Source of the DNA: Cruorifilaria tuberocauda
Taxonomy: Eukaryota > Nematoda > Chromadorea > Rhabditida > Onchocercidae
DNA: 64,000 bases
Assembly (NCBI GenBank): GCA_013365365.1
Contig: JABVXU010000202.1
Span: forward strand, 1 to 64,000
Direction of reading: 5' to 3'
In this document: in pieces, positions 1 through 12,200 of the stretch
Layout: every line of letters starts with the position of its first letter
How positions within the stretch are numbered: the first letter of the stretch is position 1
Position numbers and translations under genes: made by a program
Notes under the pieces: generated by a model
What the model was told of the DNA's origin: nothing
What the model saw: the letters and a program-made list of their open reading frames with translations, nothing else
Databases searched by the model: none

Positions 1-3000
1 GAAGGCGATCATCGGTGCTACCATCCAGTCAACGATCTTCAAGTCAAGCATCACTTTGTAGCAGTGAATATCGATCTGTGGTAAAATTTTAAGAAAATAA
101 TTTTAACCCGTATTTGGAACAAAATTATAAAACGTGAATAATTTATAATCTGAACTAAGCTTTCATACTATTAGCATTATCAAATTTCTCGCTTAACTTT
201 GTTTGTTCGGTTTGAACAAAATAAAACAATATAAGGAAGTTGATACTTGATTTATCAATGACTTACAAAAATATAGACTTACACTTGTAGATACCAGCCA
301 GTCCAACACCGAGCCATATGTCAATATCCAGCTATAAAACGTGTCCAGGAGATGTTGGTGGTGGATACGATACTATGCGACGATATCCGGCTTACCCGTT
401 AATCAATATGAATGGTTTTGAGTATGCTTTTATAATTGGGTCAAACAATATAAAAATTTTTCCTGAACATTTATCTCATTCAGATTTTTTTTACAGTACC
501 AAGTCAAGTAATGTAAAGGAAATATAAGACTTTTCTCATCTCTCAATTTTGTGTTTCAATCAATTAAACTTAGACAATCAGAATGATCGAAAGTCTAGAT
601 TATGAAATAATTTGATGATTATTTTTTAACAGTCTATGAGCGTGTTGACAAGTAACAAATGCATCATATTGAATAAATAAATAGTTCCATCGTTCAAACA
701 GTGATTTATTTGATATTAACATAGGTTTGACAAACTCATACAAGCTACGCAGAATTGACTTTGCGACGGAAAGATGGCAGTCAACAGTAATTTTTTGCAA
801 GAAATTTAGGCCTTCTTAATTGGAAATAAACAATAGTCATTCTAAAAATTTGTAGTATTATCTCAAATTCACGATATGAGAGGAATTGTTTAATTTTGTT
901 GAATTGATATGAATTATCAGTTTTTGAACACTTTCCTAAAACATACAAGTCAATCAAATATTATGCAATTCCAGTAATTGTATTGTTTGTTTGATTTGTG
1001 AAATGGACAGAATCAGAAATTTCATATTTCATAGAGCTTTTATTTACTGATTAATTTATCATTATGTTCTGTTTGTAGGGTTAACATACCACGTACTGTT
1101 GTAATATCACGAGATGGTAAGGGCGGATTTGGATTTGTTTTACGCGGTGCTACAAGTTTGTTCTCTCTATTGTTTAATTGGTTTATCTTTACCAGGCATA
1201 CTTTTAAAATCAAATCATTAACTGATACATAAATTCAGATTAAAACGAGTACAAACTTCGAAATGTTAAATTTTGAAAGAAATTTAAGAGTACAATGAAG
1301 AAAGTAATCACTTTAAAATTAATTTGGGATAGATCAAAGTTGAATTTAACTCTTACTGATCTTGTTTAGAGGAAAGAATTAACTATTCCCTTGTATTCAG
1401 AAACTGGAAATTTCACTCCAACATTGTGCAATCCAGCACTGCAAAAATTCGAAGGGATTGATCTGCAGGGAATGGCTATGAAGGCTGGTCTAAGGCCCGG
1501 TGATTTCTTGCTTCAGGTGAACGATGTTGATGTGCATAGAACACCACATGATCAAGTTCACAAATTAATACAATCCTCGGGAGATACTGTAACATTAAAG
1601 GTAGGTCGAATTTTTTCTCAATAAATGATACATTAGACTTGAAGAACTATTAGTATTGACTGTTTTTTATGAAAGTGGGAGGACAACGTTGAACATTTCA
1701 TGTTACTATCTAATAATTAGATTCCGGGTATCTTTTCTTCTTATTGTATCATATTCATTCTTCTATAAAGAATGCTATTATCAAAGAGTAAAATTGATGT
1801 TAAGATGTAAATGTAATCATATCGTGATAAATTTCTTCTTATTAACAAGAAGCAGGATCAGAAATATAGCAGAAATCGTAGTAGATTAAAGTCAATCAAG
1901 TTAATATTTCTTAGCATGTGTTTCTACAACATTAACTCTAAAACAGTAAATGAAATCTCTTTGAGGTGATTACTGTTGATCCTGGTTCATTCAATTTCCG
2001 ATCTGCTCACACGATGCCGGTAAATATTTCTCGCACGGGTTAGTAGTTTTTCAAATTTCGAGCTGTCTAATTAATTAAGATCAATCTAATCAGTACGGCA
2101 TGTTGTTTCAAAATATGCAAGACATGTATTATTTGTTTTATCTGCTTTATTTTTTTTTTCAGTGTTAATCCTTTTTTGTTTTCTTTTTAAAGGACAGAAC
2201 AAAATTCTTGCCCTATGAGCGCAATACCTCATGAATAAACATTTTTGATATGATTGAAATGAATGTAAAAACAAAAGAAACACCAATAAAAAAGAACAAA
2301 GCATTCTGTTGCATTATATTTTCTTCTGGTTCCCATGATGGTTATTTTTAAGTTTTGAATTGTATTGCCTTTTTTAAGGTCATTATCTTTCTACTCTTAT
2401 GTGAGCAAATATGAGCCTTTCAAGATTGCGCTTTAAAGCAATATTTTTTCAGAAGGATATTTGGTATAAAATGAATGATGGTTTTGCTTAAAATATAACA
2501 GCACATATTACTGATTAATTCAGTAATATGAATTTTAGAAACCATAATACAATATGGTTTCTAAAAAATTTCTTGAGAGAAGCATTTCATCAGTTTCAAT
2601 TATCATTTTTTTGTGCAAGCCGTATTTACTGTGAAAATTGAAAAGTTAAATAAATACCAAATTAGCATGCTTCTATTCTGCATGTAAAAGCTTATAGTTC
2701 GAGAATATCGTCAACCAACATTGTCAAAACACAAGACAGACATCAGTTATTCGTTGCCATATCGAAATCGTCGTCTTACAAATTTTCGATTTAACGGTAA
2801 ATTCATCGCATTCCATTATTTTAACCAAATTTTCGAAAATTACTATCCTCTTCCGCTGTAGAAGAAGTAACAATGAAATGATTTTGTACTCTGAAACGAG
2901 CAATTTCACTAATATTCGAAAAAACAAATAACAAGAAATTTTCTTTTAAATAGTTGGATATTTCGGTGGCGCAATTGTCTGTAAACGTATAAATTAGTGT

Positions 3001-6000
3001 AAAAGGCGTAATTAAATCACTATGTGAATTTATCTTCTCAGACTGTTTGTATAAACAAAGTCATTTTCGAACATATTTAGAAAATGCTTGAAAAACTGCT
3101 TGCATCTTTAATATTGCTTCTATAATTTGTTGCTTCTATCTTTTCTTGCTTCGAGTCTTGAAAGATCAAAAGATTACAGATGGGTATAGGTATGAATATA
3201 TGAGAATGATTTAAATTAAAAGTGATGATTCAGTCCTGAAGGAATCAAGAAAAGCTAATTGTATCGCATGTTCAGCTTCACGTTCTATTCATGTTTTTGT
3301 TCATGGGTGTTGTCTTCAACTAATGAAGTTTGCTTTGTTAAGTCCAAAAATGTTTATATCTTACTCTTAGACAAGTTCAATTCAAAAAATTTTGCTAAAA
3401 AAGAGTATATAAAATAGAGTAGAAGAAAATTTTACATTCATATCCGCTTAGCAAATATTCAGCTGAGAAAATCAGCATTGGTAATCCCTCATGTTTGCTA
3501 CTATCTTTATATTTCTAATTTTTATTAAAATTGATCAGAATACCTTTTTATTTATCAGTGAAATTTTTAAATAATCGTAGTTGTTATATCAGATTGATTA
3601 ACTGGCTATACTTGATGAATAATAATGTTAATATTTTCCTCACTATTAAATTTTGCAGGTAACATGGATGATACGTATGGCTATAGCAGTAGAATGTTAC
3701 CCATACACTCTGCTAAATCAGTAGAAGTGCTAAATCAAAGTAACTACGAGCGCTTTGCATCTGTTAAACAACGAATAAATGGTTCGAAACGTATTTCAAT
3801 GGAAGAATTAGAACGACTAATGGAAAGACAAGGACAGGGCACTTCTCAGTTTCAACCCATTCCCATATACGAGGTTTTCTTTCACTTATTCTCTTACTCG
3901 CAGATTTCATCATTTTGAAATACCATTTATTTCCCGCTTTGTAGCATTCTGTTTAAGAGAGAACTTGTAATTTCACAAATTTTTTTAATGCTTATTTCTT
4001 GAGGAGTGCTTTTTAATTAATATTTGTTTCAGGATTCACCACCGAACGGAAGTAGTTTGAAGTTTAGTTCGGTGAACGACCTAAAACGTTATAAGAAAGG
4101 TGGTTTGCATCGAACCGCTTTACCACCAATAACTGGTAATGATCACTGTTCCTCTTCAGCAATGCAAGGCTTTAATTCTTCACCAGGTTATTCAATATTT
4201 CTTTCCTTTTCACGTAAACTTTCTGAAATTCTTAACAATCGCTTTAATAAAATAAAAATACTTAATAGGATAATATAAAAGTGAAACATTTCAGTTCCTA
4301 TATTTGAGTAAGGAACTTATTTCGCTCTTGCTTATTAGAAATCTTAACTTATAACATATATTTATAGTGGAATTTGTTATTTCTCTGTGATTCTTCAACA
4401 ATTCTGTAATTTATTAAACCTGTCTATTCTCATCTTTTGTGAGTAATAATTACATATTTTAGGTATCGTTAATTATTAACTGTTATGCACGGATAGATTC
4501 AGGCCTCTATCTGCTTTTATATGTCACTCACATTACCATAATTAGATACTTTAAAATTATTTTAATTTCAATTTGAAATGACTTTTTTATGTAGTTTGAA
4601 CTAAGAAATTTTGTATGAATTCTTCGTTTTCTAATTCTCCATTATAGATTTGCCTCGATCAATGGATGATGAGCCACCTTCACTGATCTCCTTCAATGGA
4701 CAATTTAGTCAACGTGATTTGACTACTCCTCAGATCGCTTCGGACTATTCACGACCTTTCAGGCCCATAGAGCGACCCAAAACACCACCACCTCCACCTC
4801 CACCACCGCCATTTGATAACTCCACAGCATCACCCTCAAATGATGACAATACTCTGAGGAACAGCGCACATCCGACCGTGTCTACGTCATCTATATTGAG
4901 CAATTCATCTCCAGAAGCACTAGCATCTCCACTCGGAACCGGGACTGTTTTCTCACCTCAATCACCACCTCCACCGCCGCCTCCTCCACCTCCTCCACCT
5001 CCACCATTTCTGCCTGAATCTTCTGGAACAGCAACAGCGAAATCTATGGTATGTATTCTTTTAAGATTTTTGTTCGTTTACTAATTAAATTAATCACGAA
5101 CATATCTTAATGAGCTAAAAGAAGAGTAGAAATAAGTCGATTATTTTTGACAACTTTTTCGAGTCATATCGATCATTATAGCGATAATTTGGCAGATAAG
5201 TATTGATTAAATTCTGTTAAAAACTGTGAGAATTCTCTGAATATGAAGACTCGGATAGTTTAACTAGTTTACAGTCTTTTAAAAATAATGCTAAAAATGG
5301 AGAATGCGAAATGAAAGAAGCCGGAGTTCCTGTTATCAGTTCTCCAATGATCAGTAGTGAAGTACTATCAACAATAAAACTGAAACCTACCATACGACGT
5401 GAACCAGCTCACCATTGCACAACCGTACCGCATGGATTTGATTCTGATCTGCGTAATGCATTGGCAAAAAGGAGAGGCAAAGTAAGATTTTTTTTGCAAA
5501 AAATTAGAAATTTACTTGTTTATGTAAGGTACAATTATTTTCATTTTATCTTCAAAAAATTTTAGGTTGTTCAAAGTAGCAACAATGATGCATCGAAAAA
5601 AGTTGTTTTCTTATTGGAAAATCCTCCTGTAGCTACAGTTATCAGGTTTGGTCTCTTTAATGTATTTTAAATATTTTCTATCTTTATCCCATTGGAAGAC
5701 TTCTTTTCAAATTTTTTGAATTATGCTGAGGTCTTCATAGCTGTCAATTCTATATGAAAAGTTCACCCTTTAAGATATTCTGTAAAAATAAATGACTTAT
5801 AGCAGTTACGGTGGATTAAATTTGTGTGAATCAGTTCGAGATAATGTGTCAAATTCAACAAAGTGGGAACTTGGGAAATCAGAGCACTCTCCAACGAGCA
5901 TTGCATCAAAGAAAGATAGTGGGTGAGACGATCTGCTAAAATCTAATCTATATTGAAGAACTTGGAGAAATATTGAATAAAAATATTCAATATTTCTCTA

Positions 6001-7850
6001 AGTTCTTCAATATTCTTATAGGTTACGTTAGAATTAAGATTCTGCGATCACATTACTTAATTCGAAAAATATCAGTCATGAATTTTACAGCTGTGATTAT
6101 TTGTTATTCAAACTATCTGGTTTCAACAATTTTCATTTTCAGCTATACGTCGTCACGTACTTCGCTTGAACCATCAGAATGTGGTGAAGATATCGGATCA
6201 GTTGGCAGTGGTACCGTAATTACAATACCAGGACCTGCGAAACCAACTACTAATGTATCTGTTGCCAATTCAACCTGTCATGTTTCATTGATTAATAACC
6301 GATTTGAGGAAAACCGTGATTCAACATGTACCAAAGGAAACACTTCTTTACAACAAGGACAACCACCGCCACCACCATCTTCTTTGTTGCCTCCTGTTCA
6401 ACCTGTACAACAACGAACACAAGTTGTCAGTGATCATGATTCGGTAGGTACATGCGATTTCATCTCTTCAGTTAGTTTTCCTCAGCTTTTTTTTCCTTCC
6501 CTTCCTGCATAATATTACTGAATGCAATTAAATCGAAAGCTTGTTCTTGTAAATGTTGATGAATCGGTTGCGTGTTTCTCTTTTGGATCGTTACGGAAAA
6601 TTTTTCCTGATTACAAAATTGTTAATAATTTTTCTATCTATTTTGCGAATCTCTGAAATAAGTTCCATTTTTCAACTTCTCTCCCTATTTTGAAATAATT
6701 TCCCAAAAATATTTCTAAACGATTCGAATTTTTTGTTTTTGTTCCTTATTAAGGACAGAAATGAAGAAAATTACTGGATGAAACGAGAAATATTATACTG
6801 ATTAAAATTAAACAATTTTATAACTTATCCCGAAGATAGTGTCAGGTAAAAGTTTGACTAAGACGTACCTCTTTCAAAATATAAGCAAAGTATTTTAAGG
6901 CTTTCCTGTCGTAATTTCGATAATGCTAAATACTTTGAATATTTTATCTCTTTTGTATCTCTTAGTAAAAGAATTTTTTTATTCAACTTTTATTCTCTTG
7001 TTTTCTTATACTCTGTATGGAATTTGAATTCTTCTCCAGATGAGCTTGAACTCTACGCTGTCGATGTTGAGCAGACAGTCATCATCGGATCGTCAACAAC
7101 GGATATTGTCCACCAGCCTATTATTCTCAACATCTCACAACAAATCCACGATAACTTCACCAACTGATTGCAACGATGATGAGCCGGATAGCGGTACCGG
7201 AGATTCTGATAACGAGCTTACAAGTGAATTTAGTAGAAATATACTATTCCAATATTATATATATTTATCTGACAGTCCTTAGTGCTTTCGATTCATTAAA
7301 AACTTACCAGTCAACATTTGGTAATTTTAGAAAGTTGCAATGCGATATTGATCCAACTCAACGTGTTGTTCTATTATTTAGAATTGTTTTACTTTCCGGC
7401 AAAATTTCAACATAAATTCACTTGTTTCACTCTTTTTTGCTTTTGTTAGTGTGGAAATTCGAAAAAGCTGGTTTCTCTGAATTTTTTCCTTTTTGGCATT
7501 TATGGTGCTTTATTTGGAAATTTATTCAAATGAAAAATTTAAAGCTTCAAAAGTTTCCAGCTTTATGTTTAGATCAATTTGACACAATAATAATGTTTGC
7601 AGGCAATCATGGAAATTCATCTGTGAATAACAATTTTGTCGATAAACAAGTGGGAAACTGGACAACTGATGATATCGTTGCATGGCTAAAAACATTGGGC
7701 CTTTCGGAACATTCTCGGAAATTCCAACAGTTTCGAATTAACGGTGCCCATTTATTATCTTTCGATCGATCATTTTTAACGCAACTCGGTGTCACACGAA
7801 TAGGTCATCGCCAACTGATCGAACGATCACTGAAAAGTTTGATGGAGTAA
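1..7850 (+). CDS. shn-1: SHANK synaptic scaffold protein, 3' part (PDZ, proline-rich linker, SAM)
   Basis: Postsynaptic-type scaffold; SHANK proteins link receptors to Homer and the actin cytoskeleton. The gene enters from the left, so the ankyrin-repeat half is missing. Exons by frame continuity: 1-80, 291-421, 1079-1159, 1372-1600, 1966-2038, 3659-3873, 4033-4186, 4648-5048, 5275-5481, 5566-5645, 5803-5922, 6143-6443, 7040-7232, 7603-7850 (stop TAA), giving 836 residues. The PDZ domain spans about residues 73-165 with the carboxylate-binding loop GGFGFVL and the SHANK-like AGLRPGDFL. The linker is rich in Ser and Pro, with polyproline runs near 4786-4815 and 4965-5007; both end PPPPF, which fits the Homer EVH1 ligand PPxxF. 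The SAM domain is residues about 771-834 (VGNWTTDDIVAWLKTLGL). PDZ followed by a C-terminal SAM is diagnostic of SHANK. The donor after the GGFGFVL exon is uncertain: 1159 keeps frame but is a weak GT site, and 1171 also keeps frame. The first exon is read in frame 3. Confidence 0.92.
2533..2566. repeat. Perfect 14-bp inverted repeat in an shn-1 intron
   Basis: Arms 2533-2546 and 2553-2566 are exact reverse complements around a 6-base spacer (ATACAA). They lie in the 1.6-kb intron between exons ending 2038 and starting 3659. The hairpin is too short for a pre-miRNA and is probably a small fold-back repeat. Confidence 0.8.
5951..6012. repeat. 29-bp inverted repeat (fold-back) in an shn-1 intron
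   Basis: Arms 5951-5979 and 5984-6012 are reverse complements at 28 of 29 positions, separated by AAAA. The repeat starts about 28 bases after the donor at 5922/5923 and would fold into a very stable hairpin in the pre-mRNA. It may be a minimal fold-back element. Confidence 0.85.
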
Positions 7851-9159
7851 TAAATATGTTAAAAGTAATATATTGAAAAAATTAACTGTTGAATGATCAT
7901 TTTTCTGCTTTGTTGAAAATTTGATTGTGCATTTTTGACTGCGAATAGTCCGAATTTTATTAAATTTCAAATCGTAAGCACTTGCTTTAATTGTGAAAAG
8001 AGATGAAAAAATAAGTGTGAGACGTTTTTGTTTCAATGTGTTTATTTCAAAAATGTACTGAACTTAATTCTTCTGCTTTAAGAGATAATTTCCTTTTCCT
8101 TACAATGAACTGTATCCATCGATATCGAAGAAAGGAATGTTAACTCAAGAAAATTGCTTTAAGTCTTGAGTGGAAAAATTGAAATTTTCTCTGGATACTA
8201 GTATAATAAAAGCTTATTATTTAGTTTATTGAAAACTGTCTTTTGAATAAATGATTCAATATTTTCATATATTCAATATTCAATTATTCAATATTGTAGA
8301 TATTAGGATGGTTATAATCGAAATTCAGAATTAATAAAGGAAATCATTTTATTGAGAGAAATTAATGCTTTTAATCCATTTGCATTTTACATATTTTTCG
8401 TAATATTATTGAATAAATAAAAGCTGCAGTTTGTAGAATGAGTGACCGCTAAGAAGAATTTCAAAACTTTGTCTAAAAGATTGGAAGATTTTATGATCAC
8501 TTATTTATTTTTATCCTTAAACATACCGAGTAATTATTATCACTTATTAGAAAAGTTATAATTTTCTTTTTTGCAATTATTTTATTTTGAATTATGCCTG
8601 TAAACTAACATTTTTGATCGTCGAGCAAAGTTCTTTGACCAATCTAAAATTGTTTGGCAAGTGGATTTAAACTTAATGTTTGGTGATTTTTCATAAAAGT
8701 TATATCTTCTCTTTTCTACTTCATTATATAATCTGTTGAGATTATAGGTTCATAACCCTGTTTACGAGACATTCATAAGGCTCTCAGTCACTTTCTTGGC
8801 CATTTTTAGTTGTACTTCTAGTCGTTTTTGGCCACACCTTTTTTATCGAAAATTTTAAAATGAAATAACTTTTTAGTTATCTTATCCAAAAAATTGAAGA
8901 AACGGAACTAGCTTAACTTATGTAAGCAGCTTTCTGAATTCTATGGAATAAGAAAGGAATATTCGTATTTAAACATTTTGCGACTATTTTGGCAAACAGT
9001 CGAAATTAGGATCACGAAGAGATGTCAAATTGAAATAGAATTACAAAAATAAAAATAGAAATATCTAAATTGATCAGGAATTAAAATGAATCACCGAATA
9101 GAAATATCGATGCCGAAGTGTTTGTAACACTAGTTGATTTTCATCTTTTTTTCTAATAG
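7851..9159. other. Intergenic region after shn-1
   Basis: AT-rich sequence with no supported exon. It should contain the shn-1 3' UTR. An AATAAA at 7849-7854 overlaps the stop codon and is too close to be a convincing poly(A) signal; further AATAAA-like hexamers follow (for example near 8247), so the 3' end is not decided. Confidence 0.5.
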
Positions 9160-9267
9160 AGGAGAAAATGCACCGATTTAAATGGTCATGGCTACTACAA
9201 TGTGTGGTACACTTGTCCAGATACAACAGTGGTGAAATATCTCGAAATATCGTTTGTATCGCACTAA
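9160..9267 (+). other. Orphan exon-like segment encoding a Cys/Trp/Tyr-containing peptide
   Basis: An acceptor-like TTCTAATAG is followed by 36 codons ending in TAA. The peptide has a composition unlike random AT-rich translation: it contains CTDLNGHGYYNVWYTCP and ends in FVSH. The local base composition is also less AT-rich. It could be the last exon of a small secreted-protein gene, or a relic. I found no convincing upstream exon and do not recognise the family. Confidence 0.3.
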
Positions 9268-12200
9268 ACTAAGAAATTGCCGCCCATAATTTCATCAGCA
9301 TTATCAGTAAAATAAATAAAGAGTTCACATGCCATTTGCTAGAAAATGATTTTTATGAAAATTTCCATTTGAAAATTTTTGGCGTATATGATTTAACTCC
9401 ATGTCTAATGCATTGTAAATAGTAAGCCTCACTGTTTTATTATTTGTCGGGATAAGTATATTACCATAGATAAATGAAGCAGTTTATAATTTTCTTCGGT
9501 TAATATCACACAGCTGTATCCTTACCATCGAGCAATTTGCACCATTGAAGAAGACAGAAGATGTACTAAGTGAATATATGAAATTGTTCATAATTTAACT
9601 TAATTTAAATTTATAACCACAATTAAGTTCTAAATATCTTCTTCCAATTCAATGCAAAAAGTTAGTCGTAGAAATGATAATTCAACTTCGTCAGAAAGTA
9701 GGTTAAGTTTTCATTCGATAAATCATTAAATTCAGCTACGTATCATCATTCGGTTTACATTTTATTACGTATTGGATGAAAAAATCTTGGCGATCTTCGG
9801 CAGCATGTAATCGGAGTCTTATAAACTATCGATGACGCAATGATCAAATTTCGTTTGTTTACTTTTATCTTATACTCCTCCGTTACCCGCTTTTCTCACA
9901 AACAGATCTTCAATTATGTACGTTTATCGTCTCCTCTTGACGGCTTATTTCCAGCTGGTAATGGGGCTACGTAACGGATATGGTTAATAAAACAGGAAGA
10001 AAGGGATAATTTTATGAAATTACTGAAACTTGGATTTGCTCACTTCCATAATTTATGTCGTTTCTGCGATATAATTATTTACTGAAATAAAACTTGTGAT
10101 TTATAATTTCTATGTTATAACTTTCACTATGATATATTAGAAGTATTTTATTTGGTTAGAAACATTTCAAAGTACGGTAATATAGAACTCATAATAAACT
10201 TGTTCAATTTCGAGTGTTTTACGAAATGATTTTGATATTACAGTTCTAATTAGGAGTATTGGATGATAAATTTGGAGATGAAAGTGAGGATGTCAAAGAA
10301 TGTGAAATTTTCTGGCAACAATTTTGCTACAAAAACATTTCAAGATAGAACATAAAATTCCAGAATATTTTAACGTTAGGAAAGCATACCCGAAGAGCTC
10401 TCATTCATTCATTTAAGTACTCACTTTAATTGGGATTTTTTAATCGTTACTTGATATTTTTACCTGAGTAGAACAGATTTTGTTAAAGCAAGGGAACTGA
10501 AAGTAATTTTTATGTTCAAAGTCCGATGACCCTATCAAAGTTCTGCCATCCTCTTACTTTTAATTCCGTCAAGCAATTTTTTTCCGATATTAAATTTGCT
10601 AGAAGCATGAAATTAACTATGGCTGTCTATAAAAATAATGAGACGTTTGAAGTGTTGAAAAATGGAAAATTTGATTGCTTCCTTTTTGTTTTCTTTGATC
10701 GTATCAAGAGCTATATTGTTGGTGTTATTCCTGACTGTTTGTAGTACATATGATATCTGTATCTTTAAATGGACACTTGGTATATTTTTTAACGCTAACA
10801 CTTATAAATGCAAGGTCCGTATAGTAGTATTATTGAGCAAAATTAAGGCCAAACTAACTCCTAGTCTATCATATGGACGTCAAATAACCTTAATACGATT
10901 TGATGATTTCTCTTGTCTTGAGAATAAAAATTATGGTATTAAAAAAAATTGATTCAAATATATGACCGAAAATTTTTTATAATTATCCTATTTCACGTTC
11001 TTATAGAAATTCATTTATTCCATAGAGCTTCTTTAAAGTTCGTTTCTATGAATTAAACTTTTCACATGTTATGGTTCCTCGTTTGCAATACTTTATCACA
11101 TCAAAATGAAATTAAGCTATTTTTTCATTTGAAAAATTGTCTCTGATAGACTATATAAAATTAACTTATCTTTCTTAAACACTTTCATTAAAATAAATCA
11201 GTCATTCTACCGTATTCTCCGAAATTTAGATTCAGTGCAAAAAATTTTTATTGCTTTCACTTCAAGACTTATATTATCTTGCGCCTCTCTCCTTTTTTTT
11301 ACTCTGACTGCATGACTTTTACTTAATATTTAAACTTCAATTAAGTGATAAAATTCCATGTTAATTTCAACATCTGATTCTAATTCCTTATCAAAAGCAA
11401 TTTCTTCGATATGTTTCATATGTTCTCTTTTTTTCTCAGTAAAAGATTCATTTTCGAAAATCGAAGAATTTTAAGTGAAGGATAGAACTGCAAACCGGTG
11501 TGCATAAAATCATTGTTGTACTATCTTACTGTCATCAATCAATTGGTCCATCTGGTCCCGGTTTACCAAATAATTCAGTTCGCTGTTCATCCATTCGTTG
11601 ACGCTTACTCGAACAGCTCAATCGGTGCGTTCAAATTCACCATCGATACGACGTTCTTATCATGATCGTTAATTCTGGACATGCACCAATGTGCTCCATC
11701 AATTTATTTATCCTTCCATCTTCGGTTCTCTCCAGCCATTTCCATCAACTATTTGTATCATCGATTGTTTACTGCATCTTTTTCTTCCACCCATCCTGTA
11801 CCCGCAATCGGAATCAGTCGGATCGTACCGTTCTCGCAATTTCCTACCAAATCTACATACATTTTTCTCATATACTTCGCCTCGCCAACCAGCGTGCTAG
11901 CCATCTTCGATCGATTTTGAAAACCGCAGATCAATTTGTACAAATTTCAAGCACGACACTCTCTAACTTTGATCAATCAGAATTGTCCATTACCACTCGT
12001 TAAGATTCTATGTTTCCTCCGTTTCCTTAACGCTCTCCACAAACGTGAAAATGAAAATTTGTTTCTTCGCGTTAGTATTTGTGTCTTCCCATTTGTGGCT
12101 ATTTTAATATCGCCTAGGCATCGATAGAGCACCATCAACTGTGCAAAAGCATTTATGCATTTCACGACGGATTGGGATTCTATTTCTAATTCTTCAGTTT

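Noticed and set aside
10526..10952. Overlapping ORFs of 62-96 codons
   Set aside because: Low-complexity I/L/F/K composition on both strands and no splice signals; expected by chance in AT-rich DNA.
11662..12003. 113-codon plus-strand ORF
   Set aside because: Ser/Phe/His-rich shadow of the opposite strand without domain, signal or splice context.
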